From Pegea sp. RAD2-039 (lineage: Eukaryota > Chordata > Thaliacea > Salpida > Salpidae), in the NCBI GenBank assembly GCA_034620365.1, contig JAQGEQ010000192.1, positions 1,111,001-1,175,000 on the forward strand: a stretch of 64,000 bases of DNA, read 5' to 3'. How positions within the stretch are numbered: the first letter of the stretch is position 1; each line of letters opens with the position of its first letter. The notes beneath the pieces are model-generated. The model had not been told where the DNA came from. It saw only the letters and a list, made by a program, of their open reading frames with translations, and did no database searches. Positions 43,368-56,310 of the stretch are shown one piece after another. Position numbers and translations under genes: made by a program.

Positions 43368-43613
43368 TCTTATTCTTGAATATAACATTGTCATTGGGTT
43401 ATAAACTCGGTTGCGGCTAGCTTGTGTGATTAGTCGAGTTAATAATTGAAATAAATCTTAATATAACTAGTCATTTATAAAATTTAAAAAAATTATTAGA
43501 ATTTGTTTCTTAGACGAATTTTGTTGCTAGTTGTTTTGGCGTTGTTAGAGCTTAACGCAGTTAAAGCTTAGCAACAGTTGAAATAGTATTTTTTGCTGTT
43601 CCTAATAAAAACT

Positions 43614-43645
43614 GGAATAAGGTTCTAATCGAATAAAGATTTTTA
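43614..43645 (+). repeat. Flanking ~31-bp direct repeat, left of the NEDD4 copy
   Basis: GAATAAGGTTCTAATCGAAT and the following AAAGATTTTT match 44999-45029 with about two mismatches. The two copies flank the duplicated NEDD4 segment. Confidence 0.65.
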
Positions 43646-43769
43646 TATCTTTTCTATATTTTTATTACTTTTTTTACTATAACAGTTTTTTTCATAAAAA
43701 AAGGATACATGTTAAAACAAAGTACGCTCTCTACAAAAAGTCTGTCGACATCAAGCAAACAGCTGATGA

Positions 43770-44983
43770 GGAAGATGATGATCAGATGTAGAAAGATGAG
43801 AATTAGATAAAGAAAATGAGAATTATATGTACAAAGATGAGGATCAGATAAAAAAGATTAGCTTCAAACACTCACTGAATATATTCTCGTTTATTTTGTT
43901 CTGTCAACCTGATGTCAGCATCACCGGGTTTCAACTCTGTTGATTTAGTTTGTCCAAAAAGTTCTTCACTGACAGTGAAATCAAGATCTAGTGCTTCTGG
44001 GTCATTTTCTAAGATGTATTTCAGTGAATTATAGAATTCACTATCCTGTAATTTGATTGGATGAATCATGTGAAGTAGCAGATCACGTGACTACTAACCA
44101 CAGACTCCATATCTCGTAAAGTAATTGGTTTAGCCAGCATCATTTTGTAGAAAGGTCGGATAAAAAAAGCTGAAAGTAAGTTCGATTGAAACAAAACACA
44201 GATGTAACTTTTAGTTACCATCGAGAAGTTTGCCATGAAAAACCGCCATTCCTGCCACGCGGCCAATAAATCGGAACCACTGTTGATGTTCATCATTACA
44301 AAAGCCCGAATTAGGATTGATTTGGAGAGTATAGACGTCACTGAAATTGATTTGATAGTAATATGTGCTTTGATGTTAGAAAATAATATCAATTATTAAC
44401 AACGTTTGTGGAACTATCTGCTGCTGCTAATATTTTCTTTCTATTTCAAATAAAGCTTTTTTGAATTTGGCATCGATATTGTTTTGTAATTCAATCAATT
44501 ATTTTATTCTTTTTTTATTTAAAAGCCTTTTATTAAAAAGCGTATGGATGGTGTTGCTGGGCGAGGTTTTTTCACATGTCAAGGTGCTAATTTGGCTCAA
44601 GTGACTTTTAATGAAAGTTTTAAACTGAAATCACAAATCATGTAAATCAGAAAAAGTATCTTAAATCAAATGTGAATTTCATTGAGTTTAAACTGAGAGA
44701 TTGTATCTAGGAAATTTGCATTTGAGTAAAAAAATGTCTTTTTATGGTTTCAAGTTAAAACGATGATACAATCTTCACATGATATGTCGGAAACAGTTAA
44801 AAACTTTAGTGTGGTTACTCACTGGGGTTGTTTTACTAAGTTTGTTCTTGAAGAATTCGTATTTCTGTTTGTAATCTCTAGAGTAAGGAACCACCTGAAA
44901 GATGATTCAAAAAGTTTTAGAACAAGAAATCAGATCTTTTAATCGATTTGTAAATCGAAAAAAAAGTTTTGAATACTCTAAAT
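43770..44983 (-). pseudogene. Partial duplicate of NEDD4 HECT exons, one internal exon deleted
   Basis: The sequence is almost identical to 34540-35520 joined to 36197-36380, in the same orientation. I estimate about 2% divergence over the HECT exons, plus a few small indels. Exon copies: 44045-43876, 44169-44099, 44340-44219, 44894-44823, all with intact splice sites and open frames (changes GGAD to GDAD and one Lys to Arg). The exon corresponding to 35689-35918 and its flanks (~690 bp) are missing. Splicing the 44894-44823 copy to 44340 would break phase. The N-terminus, WW domains and catalytic Cys exons are absent. It could be a real recent duplication or an assembly artefact. Confidence 0.9.
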
Positions 44984-44998
44984 AAACTAATATAAACT

Positions 44999-45029
44999 TG
45001 AATAAGATTCTAATCGAGTAAAGATTTTT
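44999..45029 (+). repeat. Flanking ~31-bp direct repeat, right of the NEDD4 copy
   Basis: GAATAAGATTCTAATCGAGT and the following AAAGATTTTT repeat the block at 43614-43645. It starts about 15 bases after NEDD4 similarity ends. Confidence 0.65.
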
Positions 45030-45059
45030 GATTTTTATTATAAGGAGTTTGCTTGAAAT

Positions 45060-45740
45060 GCGGAGGTATCTAACCTCATGATTTTAAAAGATGCACAGTT
45101 GGTTGGGGCATATGTTACAAATCCAGGAAGAAGGGACACTATAGTCCAGCCTGTCATCTTAAGGGAAGATCTCTCAAAAAACAGTCAGAAAGACAAAGAA
45201 TGGAAAGTCAAAATTAACAGCTAAGGGCATAAAGTACTGGGACTTAATCGATTTTCCAGGAAATTGAACCATGTGATGTTAGATGTCTTTATTGCGGGCA
45301 AGATATTTAAAGTTCTTATTGATACCGAATCCTCCAACTTTGTCAGTGAGAAGGTTGTTAAGAATTTTAAGATTCAAAAAGCTTAAGATCAATTTAAAGT
45401 AGAGAAAGTCATCTAAGATTTGCAAAGTAAATAAATTTTGAAGAAACAATATAGAAATGTAAAGCTGTTTGTCATGGAGGTTCTCAGTGTGGAGGTGAAG
45501 CTGGGAAGGTATTTTAAAGTTCATAAAAAGGCTGTGTTTGAGTTTGGAGGTCCAAAATAGGATTTAGTGGTACGCACTGAATATGTAACAAATAAACAAA
45601 CACAGAATTGTGATGCCAAATGTTTGAAGTGTGAGCAAAAAGGACTCAAACATTATCGAGTCATCATTACATGCCTTAAGCCTGAGTAGCACACAAATAC
45701 TCAGATCTGATCTGGGCAACCATCGCAACTCTTCCTTATT
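45060..45740 (+). mobile_element. Decayed LTR-retrotransposon gag-pol fragment (aspartic protease region)
   Basis: A plus-strand frame at ~45275-45385 reads MLDVFIAGKIFKVLIDTESS followed by NFVSEKVV. This resembles a retropepsin active site (LIDTGSS), with the Gly after Asp-Thr changed to Glu. A degraded zinc-knuckle-like Cys-x2-Cys-x5-His stretch follows near 45620-45680. Stops and frameshifts are frequent and no LTRs are visible. Family assignment (Ty3-like) is tentative. Confidence 0.5.
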
Positions 45741-46079
45741 TCTTTTTCTATGTAGCTGCGACTATCTTAGTCTCTGTTTCTCAGTTTATAGCAAATGATA
45801 CTCAAAAACGTTATTTGGTTTGCTAAATAATCTGCACTAAGATTCAATAAAGCCAAAACAACTTTTTAAAACCTTTATTTAAAAGTGTATCAACTGCCTT
45901 CTGACATCATAACAATTTGGATAAGGTTATATTGAATATATTTGCTTATATATTGTGACAAAATTGGTCATAAATGATTTGTATATAACTTGTGATAAAT
46001 TATTTCGACAATAAAAGGTTTCAAAAGTTTGTGGTTTTGTTACACTAAAAATCCTTGCTGGAAATGAATTTTACAATTG

Positions 46080-48212
46080 AAAGCTCGTTTGTTCTATAAA
46101 AGTTTTAATTTTTATTACTGAAACTTGCTTAAAACTGTTGTAACTTGGTTCTTTTCTGGTTGACGGTAATCTTTTTTGTGTTAAAGTGACACAGACTGTA
46201 TGATAGAGGCGGCGGTGTTTGTGTAATTTCCAAAAATCGCTGGCACCAAAATCTCTAGAATTCAGATCGACGCCATTAATTGACTGAGATTTGAAATTAT
46301 CGCTTTCATATTTCAAAGTTTAATTTTTATCGTTTGATGTAATTATCTCTAAGATTAATGACAAGTTTGCTATTAAGGCCTTATTGAAGAGTGTTGTGTG
46401 ACCCGAGTTATCATATTTTAGTTTATTTAATTTTAGTACAATTGATACGAATAACCCGGATTCAACATTTGGGGAAAATCTTCTAAATTGGATAGCAACA
46501 GTCTTAATTCAGCCATTTCTTTGTAAGTTTTATTGATGCCAATAACGTATCTCAGATGGTTACTTTTTCAACACAAATTAGTTGTAATACTTTCGACCTT
46601 TTCATCACATCAAACCCATTTGTCCTTAAAAGTTAAAACTTCGACCAAACGGAATTTTTATCGAGGAAATTATGATGGTATTAAGGATTTTCTACTAGAT
46701 GTTGGCTGGACTTTTATTTTAACTCTACTGACGACATCAATACTAAGAACATTCAAGAGTTAATTGAATTGATCGCATTTATTAAAATAGATTGAGAAAT
46801 TTGTACTTTTTTAAAGAGTCAACACAAAGCAACATTTGCCCAAATTTGAGAAATTTTTAATTTACAACATTTGTAAAACCTCCTATACAAATAAACTAAG
46901 GCAGACCCTTCCATCAAATTTCTACAAAAATCTTTGTATAGTTAACAGGAAATATATTTCCACTTAGGAAGAGAAATGCAGTCTTATCTTCACCTAGCAA
47001 AAAAATATTTTTTGGCTTCATAAATCACAAGCTTAGGGCGAGATCTCAAACATCTTCCTTACTTGATACCAACAACTAGCTTGTGATGGAATTGAAGAAC
47101 TCTCTCTTTCCTACTTCGACATTCTCACAAATGTCTCTGAGATAACTGATCTATTGGTCAATATGGTTACCTAGGCTATATCTTCTTAAAAGTCATCAGT
47201 TTTAAATGCCTCTGATCAGATCACTGCTTTGTTTTAAAGAAAAACTACTTCCTTTCTATCACTACATTTATCTCTACTCATTAATATCACTGTAAAGCGA
47301 GGGAGAGCTCCTCAAAATGAAAGAAAGCTATTAGCACTCATATTCACAAAAAGGGTCCCAGAAACACCGCTTGGTTAACTACAGACCAGTTTTGCTGACT
47401 TCAGTTATCTACAGAACTCAAGAACATATCATTCACAATCATATGACCAGTCATTTAATGGAGCACCATCTAATACCTGCTGTACGGCATGACTTTGTGA
47501 AACTGAGATCTTCCCTGACTCAACATCTTACTATTCTAAATGAGCTTACAGCTCATTATGAAAGTAACACTCCCTGTGACATCATATATCTCGATTTTGC
47601 TAAAGCGTTTGATTCTGTCCCACACAACAAGCTCATTACTGTATTGAAAACTTAAAAATCAACAGCTTTATCTCACAGTGGATTGAAGATTACTCATCAG
47701 GTAGAACCCAACAAACTCGTGTAGAAAGATCTTTATCAACTCCTAGTCAAATCACTAGAGGTTTCCTTCTTCTTTTGATTTTCATTGAAAACCTCATCAG
47801 AAGACTAGTAGCAGTAGATGATGTCAGAGTGTTTGTGTATGCAGATGATATCAAGCTATTATCTTGTAATCATTCAAAACTTCAAACTGCACTACACACT
47901 GTAGAAAACTGGTCTACGAATTGGCAGCTCAGAATCCAACCCATAAAGTCTGAACTTATAACTTTTTCTCGTAAACCAGCTGTACATTTCTTAAACCAAT
48001 ACTCCATCAATGGATTTATTATTCAACAAATATCTTCGGTCCTAGACCTTGGCAATACTCTATCATCTGACTTTAAATGGAACAATTACGTTTCTAGATT
48101 TTTTGCAAAATCAGTCAACTTTGTTTACCTTATTTTAAGGACCTTTAATTCTAATGATCCATACTTCTTTATCAAGCTTATATGTAAAAAAATATTAAGA
48201 TTTAAATCATGA
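46080..48212 (+). mobile_element. Decayed LINE: endonuclease and reverse transcriptase
   Basis: Collinear plus-strand fragments cover an APE endonuclease (IFITETCLK near 46110, YDRGGGVCVISKNRW near 46200), then a post-endonuclease region (FYRGNYDGIKDFLLDVGW near 46660). The reverse transcriptase follows (NYRPVLLTSVIYRTQEHII near 47375; CDIIYLDFAKAFDSVPHNKL near 47580; FVYADDIKLLSCNHSKL near 47830). The YADD catalytic pair is intact. Frameshifts and stops, including a break at ~47655-47775, make it inactive. The type is CR1/Jockey-like. The 3' end is not defined beyond 48212. Confidence 0.88.
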
Positions 48213-48364
48213 AAAATATCTTACGAATAATTTCTTTTGTTTTCAATATTTGAATTTTATTTATTAAATAAAATATAAATAGTTTCATCAACAAAATCAA
48301 GTTTTTTCCAGTACTTTGTAAGCTAAGGAAGTCCTATAAACACTTCTGTTCTACCTTCGCATTT

Positions 48365-48451
48365 GCTTAATATAAGCGAAATATATTTCCTCTTTAGTCA
48401 CGCTGCTGAGTGAAACAGTCCAGTGACCTAGACCAGTGGTCAACAAATTGT
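48365..48451 (+). repeat. 87-bp dispersed direct repeat, copy 2
   Basis: This copy is about 95% identical to 43051-43137, in the same orientation, and lies just past the LINE remnant. Confidence 0.8.
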
Positions 48452-48469
48452 AAATTTTCTGTCTAGGTT

Positions 48470-48620
48470 TACTCCCATACCATTTCCTTCTCCTGAAGCA
48501 ACCACAAGGTAGTGGCAGTATTTATTGAGGAAAATAATTTCTGCGCGTTTAGATCGTGGCGTTATATAGCGCGACACGCCGTATCTTCGACGACGAGGTG
48601 ATCCTCAAAACAAATTTGAC
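48470..48620. other. Short GC-richer patch of unknown nature
   Basis: It contains several CpG-rich words (GCGCGTTTAG, GATCGTGGCGTT, GCGCGACACGCC) and a small hairpin, GGCGT (48558-48562) with ACGCC (48576-48580). There is no reading frame. It may be part of the element that carries the 87-bp repeat. Confidence 0.3.
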
Positions 48621-51600
48621 AATCAACCAATCGAATTAATCATTGTCTATCTCGCTACCTAAGTCCAGAAACATTTGATGAATTTTAAAGAAATAGTTTC
48701 TTCATCTAAACGTTCTTAAAAGTTATAAATAAAGAACTTAGCTTATAATTTCTTTTTCCAATTTCTATACTAAACATTTCACTTTTATATAAAAATTGGT
48801 AACAAAACGATGAAGTCCAATATATTTTGTGATGCTTTCTCTTATCTGCTAAAAGCTTTAAAAATAGAACTGACTATGTCTACTTTTTATCTTTAGAACA
48901 TATGGTTTTTCTAAATTAATTTGACATCAAAAATGTAAATGAATTTTAGAAAGACTAATTTTGGAAATTTGAGGTGACTTTAGTATTTTATATCTTTATC
49001 AAAAATGCATCACAAAATTATTTGGTCAAAAAATCTTGTGGTCGTCTAGCTGGTTGATTACTTAATCAAAAAACTCCAAAACCGATCAATATTTTATTAA
49101 AGTAACTTAAAAATTTCAATTTTATCTTAAAGTCATTAAAATGTCTTCTAAAGAAAAAAATATTTGTTGAGTTTAACATATGTTTTTAATACTATTTATT
49201 TTTTCAAATTTTACAAAAGGCAAGTACAAATTTAATTATTCAGCTAATGACTATTTAAAACTAAAAGTAAACTTTTAAAAATAATACAATTTGTAATTTC
49301 ATTTAATTATAAATTTCTTAAAGTAGATTTTTTGGATAATCTAAAACTTCTATAAAATCTTTTTTAATTGAGTTATTCTATTTTTAGAACAAATACATAC
49401 TACCATAAGGTTGGTGCTTTGACTTACACAGCTGTATGTCTCTACAGTAATTTCAATCACGTAGCACAGGATCTACAGAAGATTTTACAAGTTTATTTAA
49501 AAGCAAGATTTAAAATAAATAATAAGATCTTATCTGTCTTGCTTCACATTGAAACAAAATAGTATGCAGCAAGATATAATAATAAACCTTTAACTAGTTA
49601 AATAAAAATGCTTTTAGACGTTTAAGTCTTTTATATGAGCTATATGTACAACTATAAAAATTGATAAATAAATTGGTGCCTACAATAATATCCACTAAAA
49701 ACTAAATTTCATAAAATCTACATTACATTTAAATGTTACGGTCCTAAATTTTGTCAAATAAAGAAACTAACAATATGTAACAGAAATTGAAAATGAATTT
49801 CTAATAAATTAAATATTATATTTTATAATAAAGCTACGTTTATCAATTACAAGATAAAATAGATTACAGTGTATTTATTCGGTCTGTTTGCTTTTTTTTA
49901 TTTTCAGTTCTTCTTTCTATTAATTTTTACTTAACTTTTACAAGAACACACTTTTCTATGGCTACTATTATCGTTATTATTGTATAACAATTAGTGATGG
50001 TTTCAAAAATGTATGATTAGTTTTAAAAGTCATATATTTATGCTGTATAAAATCCATTAATTTTTTAGAATTATGGAAAATTAATAAAAGTCTTTCTAGA
50101 TTTAACTTAGTAATTTTATAAAATAGTAAAATATTATTTTTTGTAATTATGTTTTAAAATAGCATAATTATTTTTATGTTTAGTGTTTCAAAAGTGACTA
50201 AAAAAACAAAAAATTTAGATTTTATATTTGGTGATATAATAAAAGGTTACCTACATCAAACAGTACCAATGTCTACTTTCCTTTACATACTAATATTTCT
50301 AATATTGGTTTCATCAAAATAGTTTTTTAACGATTAGAAGAATGTATTTTCTATTTTGTAAATAAATTATTAGCACACTATAGATATTATTAAATGTTTT
50401 ATTTGTTTTTAAACAAGAACTTAAGAAACAATTGTAAGAGTTTACACCAAGTTTCAAAAAATTTCTTGAAGCTTTAAACAATTAAATGAGTCGAAAAAAA
50501 AGTGAATTTTTAAGTATGTATCAACATAAGGTAGAAGACGACAACAACTTATTCGTCATTCGATACCTAAAAAAATTCCAAAAAGAGAATGACTTTACAT
50601 AACTAACTATTAAGTCATCCAAATTTATTTTTCTTCCGAAAACCTTTCTCATTTAAATATTTCAACTAAGTATGAAATATTTCGTGTTAATTAGCTGAAA
50701 AATGTAACTGATTCTGACATTTTCTAAAGATTATATTTTCTCACAAATTTTGTTTTAAATTTGAGTTATAGGCTTGATATATGAATTACATCTGTAAAAT
50801 TGACTAAACTAAAAATGTTGTGAAAAAACTTTGTTGCTCAAATAATTTATATTAAAAAAATTATAAATTATTTAATACTCTGTCAATTATTGAATAACTT
50901 TATAAGCTTTTATTTGACTTCTAAAAAATAGAAAAAATCTTTTTGGCTTTGAAAACCTTGGAAAAAAGTTTCTAATACTGATTCAAATTGTTTATAAAAT
51001 TGAATAAATCTATAATTAATATAGATTACTAGGTTTTCAACTATACAATTTTATTATATTTAATCGGATAAAACTGATTTTGAAATTATAAAACTGTTTA
51101 CAAAAGCTTCAAATATTATTTTTTTGTTTTTCAATTTACAAAGTTTTATTCTTTGTTGATGGATTCTTAGAGGTACTAGTGCTAAATAATTTAAAAAAAT
51201 AGGTTTAAATAATTAAATACAAAGTTCAGTAACAGAGAAAATTCATCAAAAACTGAGTTTTACTTTTGTTAATAATTTGCTTTTTCCAAAAAATATTACT
51301 TTCTTTTATTTTATATAAGCTCAATATAAATTTGTTTAATTCTTTGTGAACAAAGGCCATAAAAACAACATCACAAATAAAGTACAGTATTAATTCTAAA
51401 TTCAATAAAATGAATAAAAAATAATATTTGCACTTTAGAAGTACTTCAGTTCTTTATTGTCACGCCATTAGATAGCAAATCAATTTTCATAAACAAGTAA
51501 TTTTAAAATTTATATATATCTATACTCTTAATTGAGGATTAGGTTCCATTTTTAACATTATTGTAACTGCTTTAAACAGTTTTTAATTAAGTTAACAATT

Positions 51601-54600
51601 AAATGTCTTATATAACTTTATTATTGTAGGCGTCTACCTATATTCCACAGTATATTATTTTCAAACTTTAGTTGGTAAATCTTTAAATATTTGTGGATAT
51701 TTTATCTTTTACAATAAAACTTTAATTCAAATATTCTGCTGTATCTGATATGTTTTTTAAACAAACTTTTTATTTTCAAAATGAAATATTAGCATGGCAT
51801 TAAAGTAGTTTTATAAGATATATTACTAATTTTGATACTTCCAAAACTAAATTTTTATAGTTTTTTTCGTGAAACAATTTTTTAGAGCAAATTTGTGTTT
51901 CTTTTATTACAGTTTATAAAAAAAGGAAATAAAGATAGTTTAACTGGCTTTCTTTTTTTTTGCTTATTTTTCCAATTTAGGAGAAATAAAATTAAATATT
52001 AGAAATTAGAAAAGGTATACCAAAAAATTCTTTTCATTTCAGTAAAATTAACATTTTTGTCATATCAAAGATAAAAAACAAGTTTTTTAGGAAAGATTTT
52101 TATAAGATCATTTTATATATAACTTAAATTATGACTTAATTTTAAATGTCTTTATAAAACAGTAGTTTTATTTACAATATGCAAATCATATCTTACAATT
52201 AATTAAAACAATATTCACAATATGGTAACTATAATTACAAAACCTGGTAAATACTTATAACAATCAAGCTAATATTTTTTTGATTTTTGAAACAAGTTTA
52301 TAGGATAAAAATATACAATTGTTAGCTTTGATTACATAAGGCTTTTATAAAAGGGTTGCGTTCTTTAAATGTTCCAAACATTCATTGAAAGGTTTCAATC
52401 ATATATTTTGGATGAAACAATTATCAATCTTTTCAACAACTTACATTTTTCAAATACTTCAAAGGGTGTGTAATTGTTAATGAAATTATGAATAAAAGAA
52501 ATTTGAAATAATTCTTCACTATTTCATTAATAGTTAATACTTTTGAATAATGAGAAAATACCTTTTAAACCAGAAAGTTTGTGAATTTCTCATCGCTTCT
52601 TTCCAAATGAAATCACAAAACTCATGATTTAATTGCTTAAGTATTCCACCAATGTTTAATTATTGTAACATGGCGTCATGCAGGATTTGATAAGATATTC
52701 CTTTAATATCATCTTTTTCATGAAGGATGACATTTGAGAAAGGATTACTATAAGAAAATTTAGATCTCTTACAGCTTATTTCAAGAGTACAGTCAGGAAA
52801 GTTAAGGTTTTCCTATCTATTGATTTATTTAGAGGTCTTATTGTTTTTTTTTTCAGATTTTCTTTTACTTAAATTAAAGTTTTAAAGTTAAAACTTAAGA
52901 TGTAGTAAATGATTGCAAAAACTAACAACTAAATAAAGTGCCTTTCTGCTATATTTCAAATTTAGTATTGACACTTAAGATTAATTTGGTTTTAGGTAAC
53001 ATGGTATCTTTTTTGCTTTTTAGGTTTATTATTAAGCCATTGTTAAAAATTAAAATAATTTCTTTTTAAACTTCAAGACCTATAAAAGCTACATACATCA
53101 AAGTTTAATTAAACTGTCAACAGCGATAATGATTACATTGAATAAAATAGTGATATTTTTTTTTAAGTTATTTGATATTGTTATCAAATTGAAGTAATGA
53201 TTAAAAGAGATAAGAAGAAATATGCAAATGGTATTTGAAAGTCAAGGTTATTTTTCCCATAACGAAGAAAGTCACATATAAAGTGCTTTAAAACATTAAA
53301 AATTTAAAAGTTTTCCTATTTCACTAACGAAATGCCTTTGAAAAGTGAAAACTTGAATTAAAAGCATTATCTTTATTTTCGTTTTCACTTGTTGCAAAAT
53401 TTATTTCCATTTTTGACAATTACAGTAATTGATTTTTTTATTTAAATATTTTATACAAGTTTCAAAGTAAATAAAAGACTACATATTATAAATGGTGGAA
53501 ATATGTGGCTGGTAAGAAAAAATGTAATTAAAAAAAAGATTAATCATTAAGTAATTATAAAATAAATATTTGAAAAATAATTTTCTTGACTTGTATTTAA
53601 CTTTCACACTCATAGTGAAAGTGATAGTTTTAATGTTTAAAAAAATACCTGATCAATTTTAAGTTGAAAAACAAAATATTTTTTTAAATAATGAAAACAA
53701 TTTTTTGGCAAAACATACGTCAACTGGTTGAAATAATACGTTTTACTAATTATTAATAAAGAAAATCTTATCTTTATAAAACGAAATAAATGCAGTTGAA
53801 AATAGCCCCATAGAAAACTGACTGGTTCAATATAAATAATTAATAATTTTAGTAAAAGAATAAGTCTTGAAGACTATTTTTCAGTAAATAGTTTTTGTTA
53901 TTTTAAAGAAATATTGTTATTCAGTTGCTTCAAAAAAATATAAAAATATATCTTGAAAATAAGTTGGCTTGTCTGGCTAACTTTAACTTATTTAATTTTT
54001 TTTGATTTTCAAAAAACTTTTCATTTTGTAAATTTTAAGAAATACTCCTTCAAAAAGGAGTCTGAATTTTAGAATTTTTTACAGTTAGACTGTAATTAGA
54101 AAATTTTTAAAGGTGAAATGTTTTTTTTAGACTTAGTTTCAGGGTTTATGTTTTCTTAAAGCATTTAGTTTTAAAAGTAAAATCTAAAAATACAAAGTCC
54201 ATAAATTAATAAGATCAACATCAAGAAAATTATCAAATTTTCTTTTGATTGAGTCTTTTTGATTGACGTAAACAAGATGTTCTGTTTACCTTTTTTAATC
54301 ATAAATAAAACTTTTGCAAGGTAGCTAGTAATTAACTCTGAGTTCAAGAAACCTTTATTTCTTATTTAATTCAGTTTTTTATTCCAAATTCAGCTTAAAC
54401 CAATTATGCTGTGTATAATTATTTGAGGTTTTTTTTTGAAAAAATATAAATTAGAATTTAAAGCAGAACAATTGCTTTAAGCAAAAAATTTATATTTACA
54501 TTTATATTTACATAAGGAATATTTTAGTTTCTTTTCAAGAAATTTGTAATCATGAAATTAAGACATAAAAATCAACCAATTTGTATGTTTTAGATTAAAC

Positions 54601-54900
54601 TATTTTGTATCAATTTTTGAGGTTTAATCAACAGAAGCCTTTTATTTGCTTGTAATTTAAATATTTGCCATCTACCTGTTTTAGAAGTTTTTTTTTGTAA
54701 AATTAACAGGTATATCTAAAATATAAGCCAAAGTAATCTGAAAAATGATGAATTTTAATTCAACAATAGCTTGTTTGTTATTTATGCTGAAATTACACAT
54801 AATTTTATGAATATTTACTTCCAAATAACAATAATTTTAAATATTATCCGTTTCTTAATATAAATTATTTTCTAAAAAAATTTTTACTGGTGTAAAAAAT
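48621..54900. other. AT-rich spacer, almost featureless
   Basis: Nothing identifiable. Two weak open frames exist: 49368-49562 (plus; a coding-like middle GALTYTAVCLYSNFNHVAQD, no recognised family) and a 38-residue, highly charged frame at 50486-50602 (plus). Neither has supporting context. Confidence 0.4.
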
Positions 54901-56050
54901 TTCTTTTTTTTCTTCTTTTCGAGACTTTAAGCCACGTATCTGTTGCCTTAAGGCAAACTTTATCATAGTACCTTTAGTATTCGATAGAGAGCGCAAGAAA
55001 CTTGTCTTCTTCAGTTTGTTCAAATAATTTACGCTTCAATAGTTGATCTCAGTAGAGCGTGGCAGCAATGTGATTCAGAGTACTATCCAGACAACACTTT
55101 TATATATTTCTGAAGTGAGTTGTTTGTTTGTTCACCTTATGTGGTGTCAAGTATTAGAGTTACATTTACCGACGAGTAACCGTGATGATTTGTGAAATTG
55201 AACATAATTTCAACTTTGAAATTACCAAGAGTGAAAAAGGGCGTTCCCTTCCTTTAGATCTAAAATAGAAAAGTTATAGGTTCAAGACTCGGTAATTTAA
55301 CTTGATAGTTTAGAAGTTTTCAACACATTCTTTTATTGATGCAACTTTTTGATAAAGTTTTTTTTCGATTTTCTACTTATTTTGTTATTCCAAAAATATG
55401 TTGTAGAAACAATACTTAATTTTTATATTTTTTTATATTTGGCTTCTTTGTCAATAATGTTGATGTTTGAAAAGGAAGCATAATATTTATAAATACTTTT
55501 TAAGATTATCTTTTTAGAGTTATATAAAATCTATAATTATTTATAAAACTTGACATTCTATCTAACATAATCTAATTATGTTCTTTATGTAATTAGTTTT
55601 AAATTTTTGTTTAATTTTTTTAAAGCTTCATAACTTATTCATTTTTAATTTTTCTTTTCAAACCTTTTTAATCGGATTTTAATTTAAAATTTTGTACATG
55701 ATTTTGAAACAGTGCTAAACTAGAAAAAAATGTAAAAGTGAAAAGTACAACTTTAAAATTTTAAGACTAATAATAAAAGACTTAGTATGAATTATAGACA
55801 ACAAATTTTTCAATAATTTCTTTAATTTTATTGATTTAGTGACTACTTATTTTTCATAAACTCAATTTATATTCAAATTAAGTAAGAGTAGATTGATTAT
55901 AAAAATAGGAAAAAAAATCTTATTAAGACCTTGTTCTCATTAAAATCAATAACGAAGGTCTATCAATGATAAATTAATGAATAATTAAAATATTACTTTT
56001 TCAATACAGTTTTTTGTATTAAGATAAATAAATATTAAAGTCACAGTAAT
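54901..56050. other. Less AT-rich patch followed by AT-rich spacer
   Basis: 54910-55260 is noticeably less AT-rich and has no long frame. It could be an untranslated first exon or promoter of the downstream Ig gene, or an old element. 55260-56050 is AT-rich and empty to my eye. Confidence 0.3.
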
Positions 56051-56059
56051 TCAAAGTTA

Positions 56060-56310
56060 TTTCAGAAGTAGAAAGACCCAACCCCATAATTGCACGCTTC
56101 ATTGCTCGTGAGAAGTTTTATTTAACACCGGAGACAAAGACGTCTGTGTTGACAACCACCAATTTCAGTAAAAACCTTTTTGTAGCTTCTGTGTTAAGGC
56201 ATTCGTTTTTAATTGCGTTATCTACAGATAGACAGAAGAAGAAAATGATAGAGTTTTTTGAGAGTGTGTTTATTGTCATAGAATTTTGTTTTGGTGAATT
56301 ATGAGATTAC
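56060..56310 (+). mobile_element. Possible retroelement ORF1-like remnant
   Basis: A plus-strand frame after TTTCAG reads EVERPNPIIARFIAREKFYL and continues about 75 codons to a stop. The RPxPIIARF motif is reminiscent of ORF1 proteins of some LINEs (RPRPIIVRF-type). It is isolated, with no further homology visible. It could also be a lone exon. Confidence 0.3.

Noticed and set aside
43390..43440. tRNA-like stretch with AACTCG/CGAGTT arms
   Set aside because: No cloverleaf with conserved T-loop or D-loop bases could be drawn.
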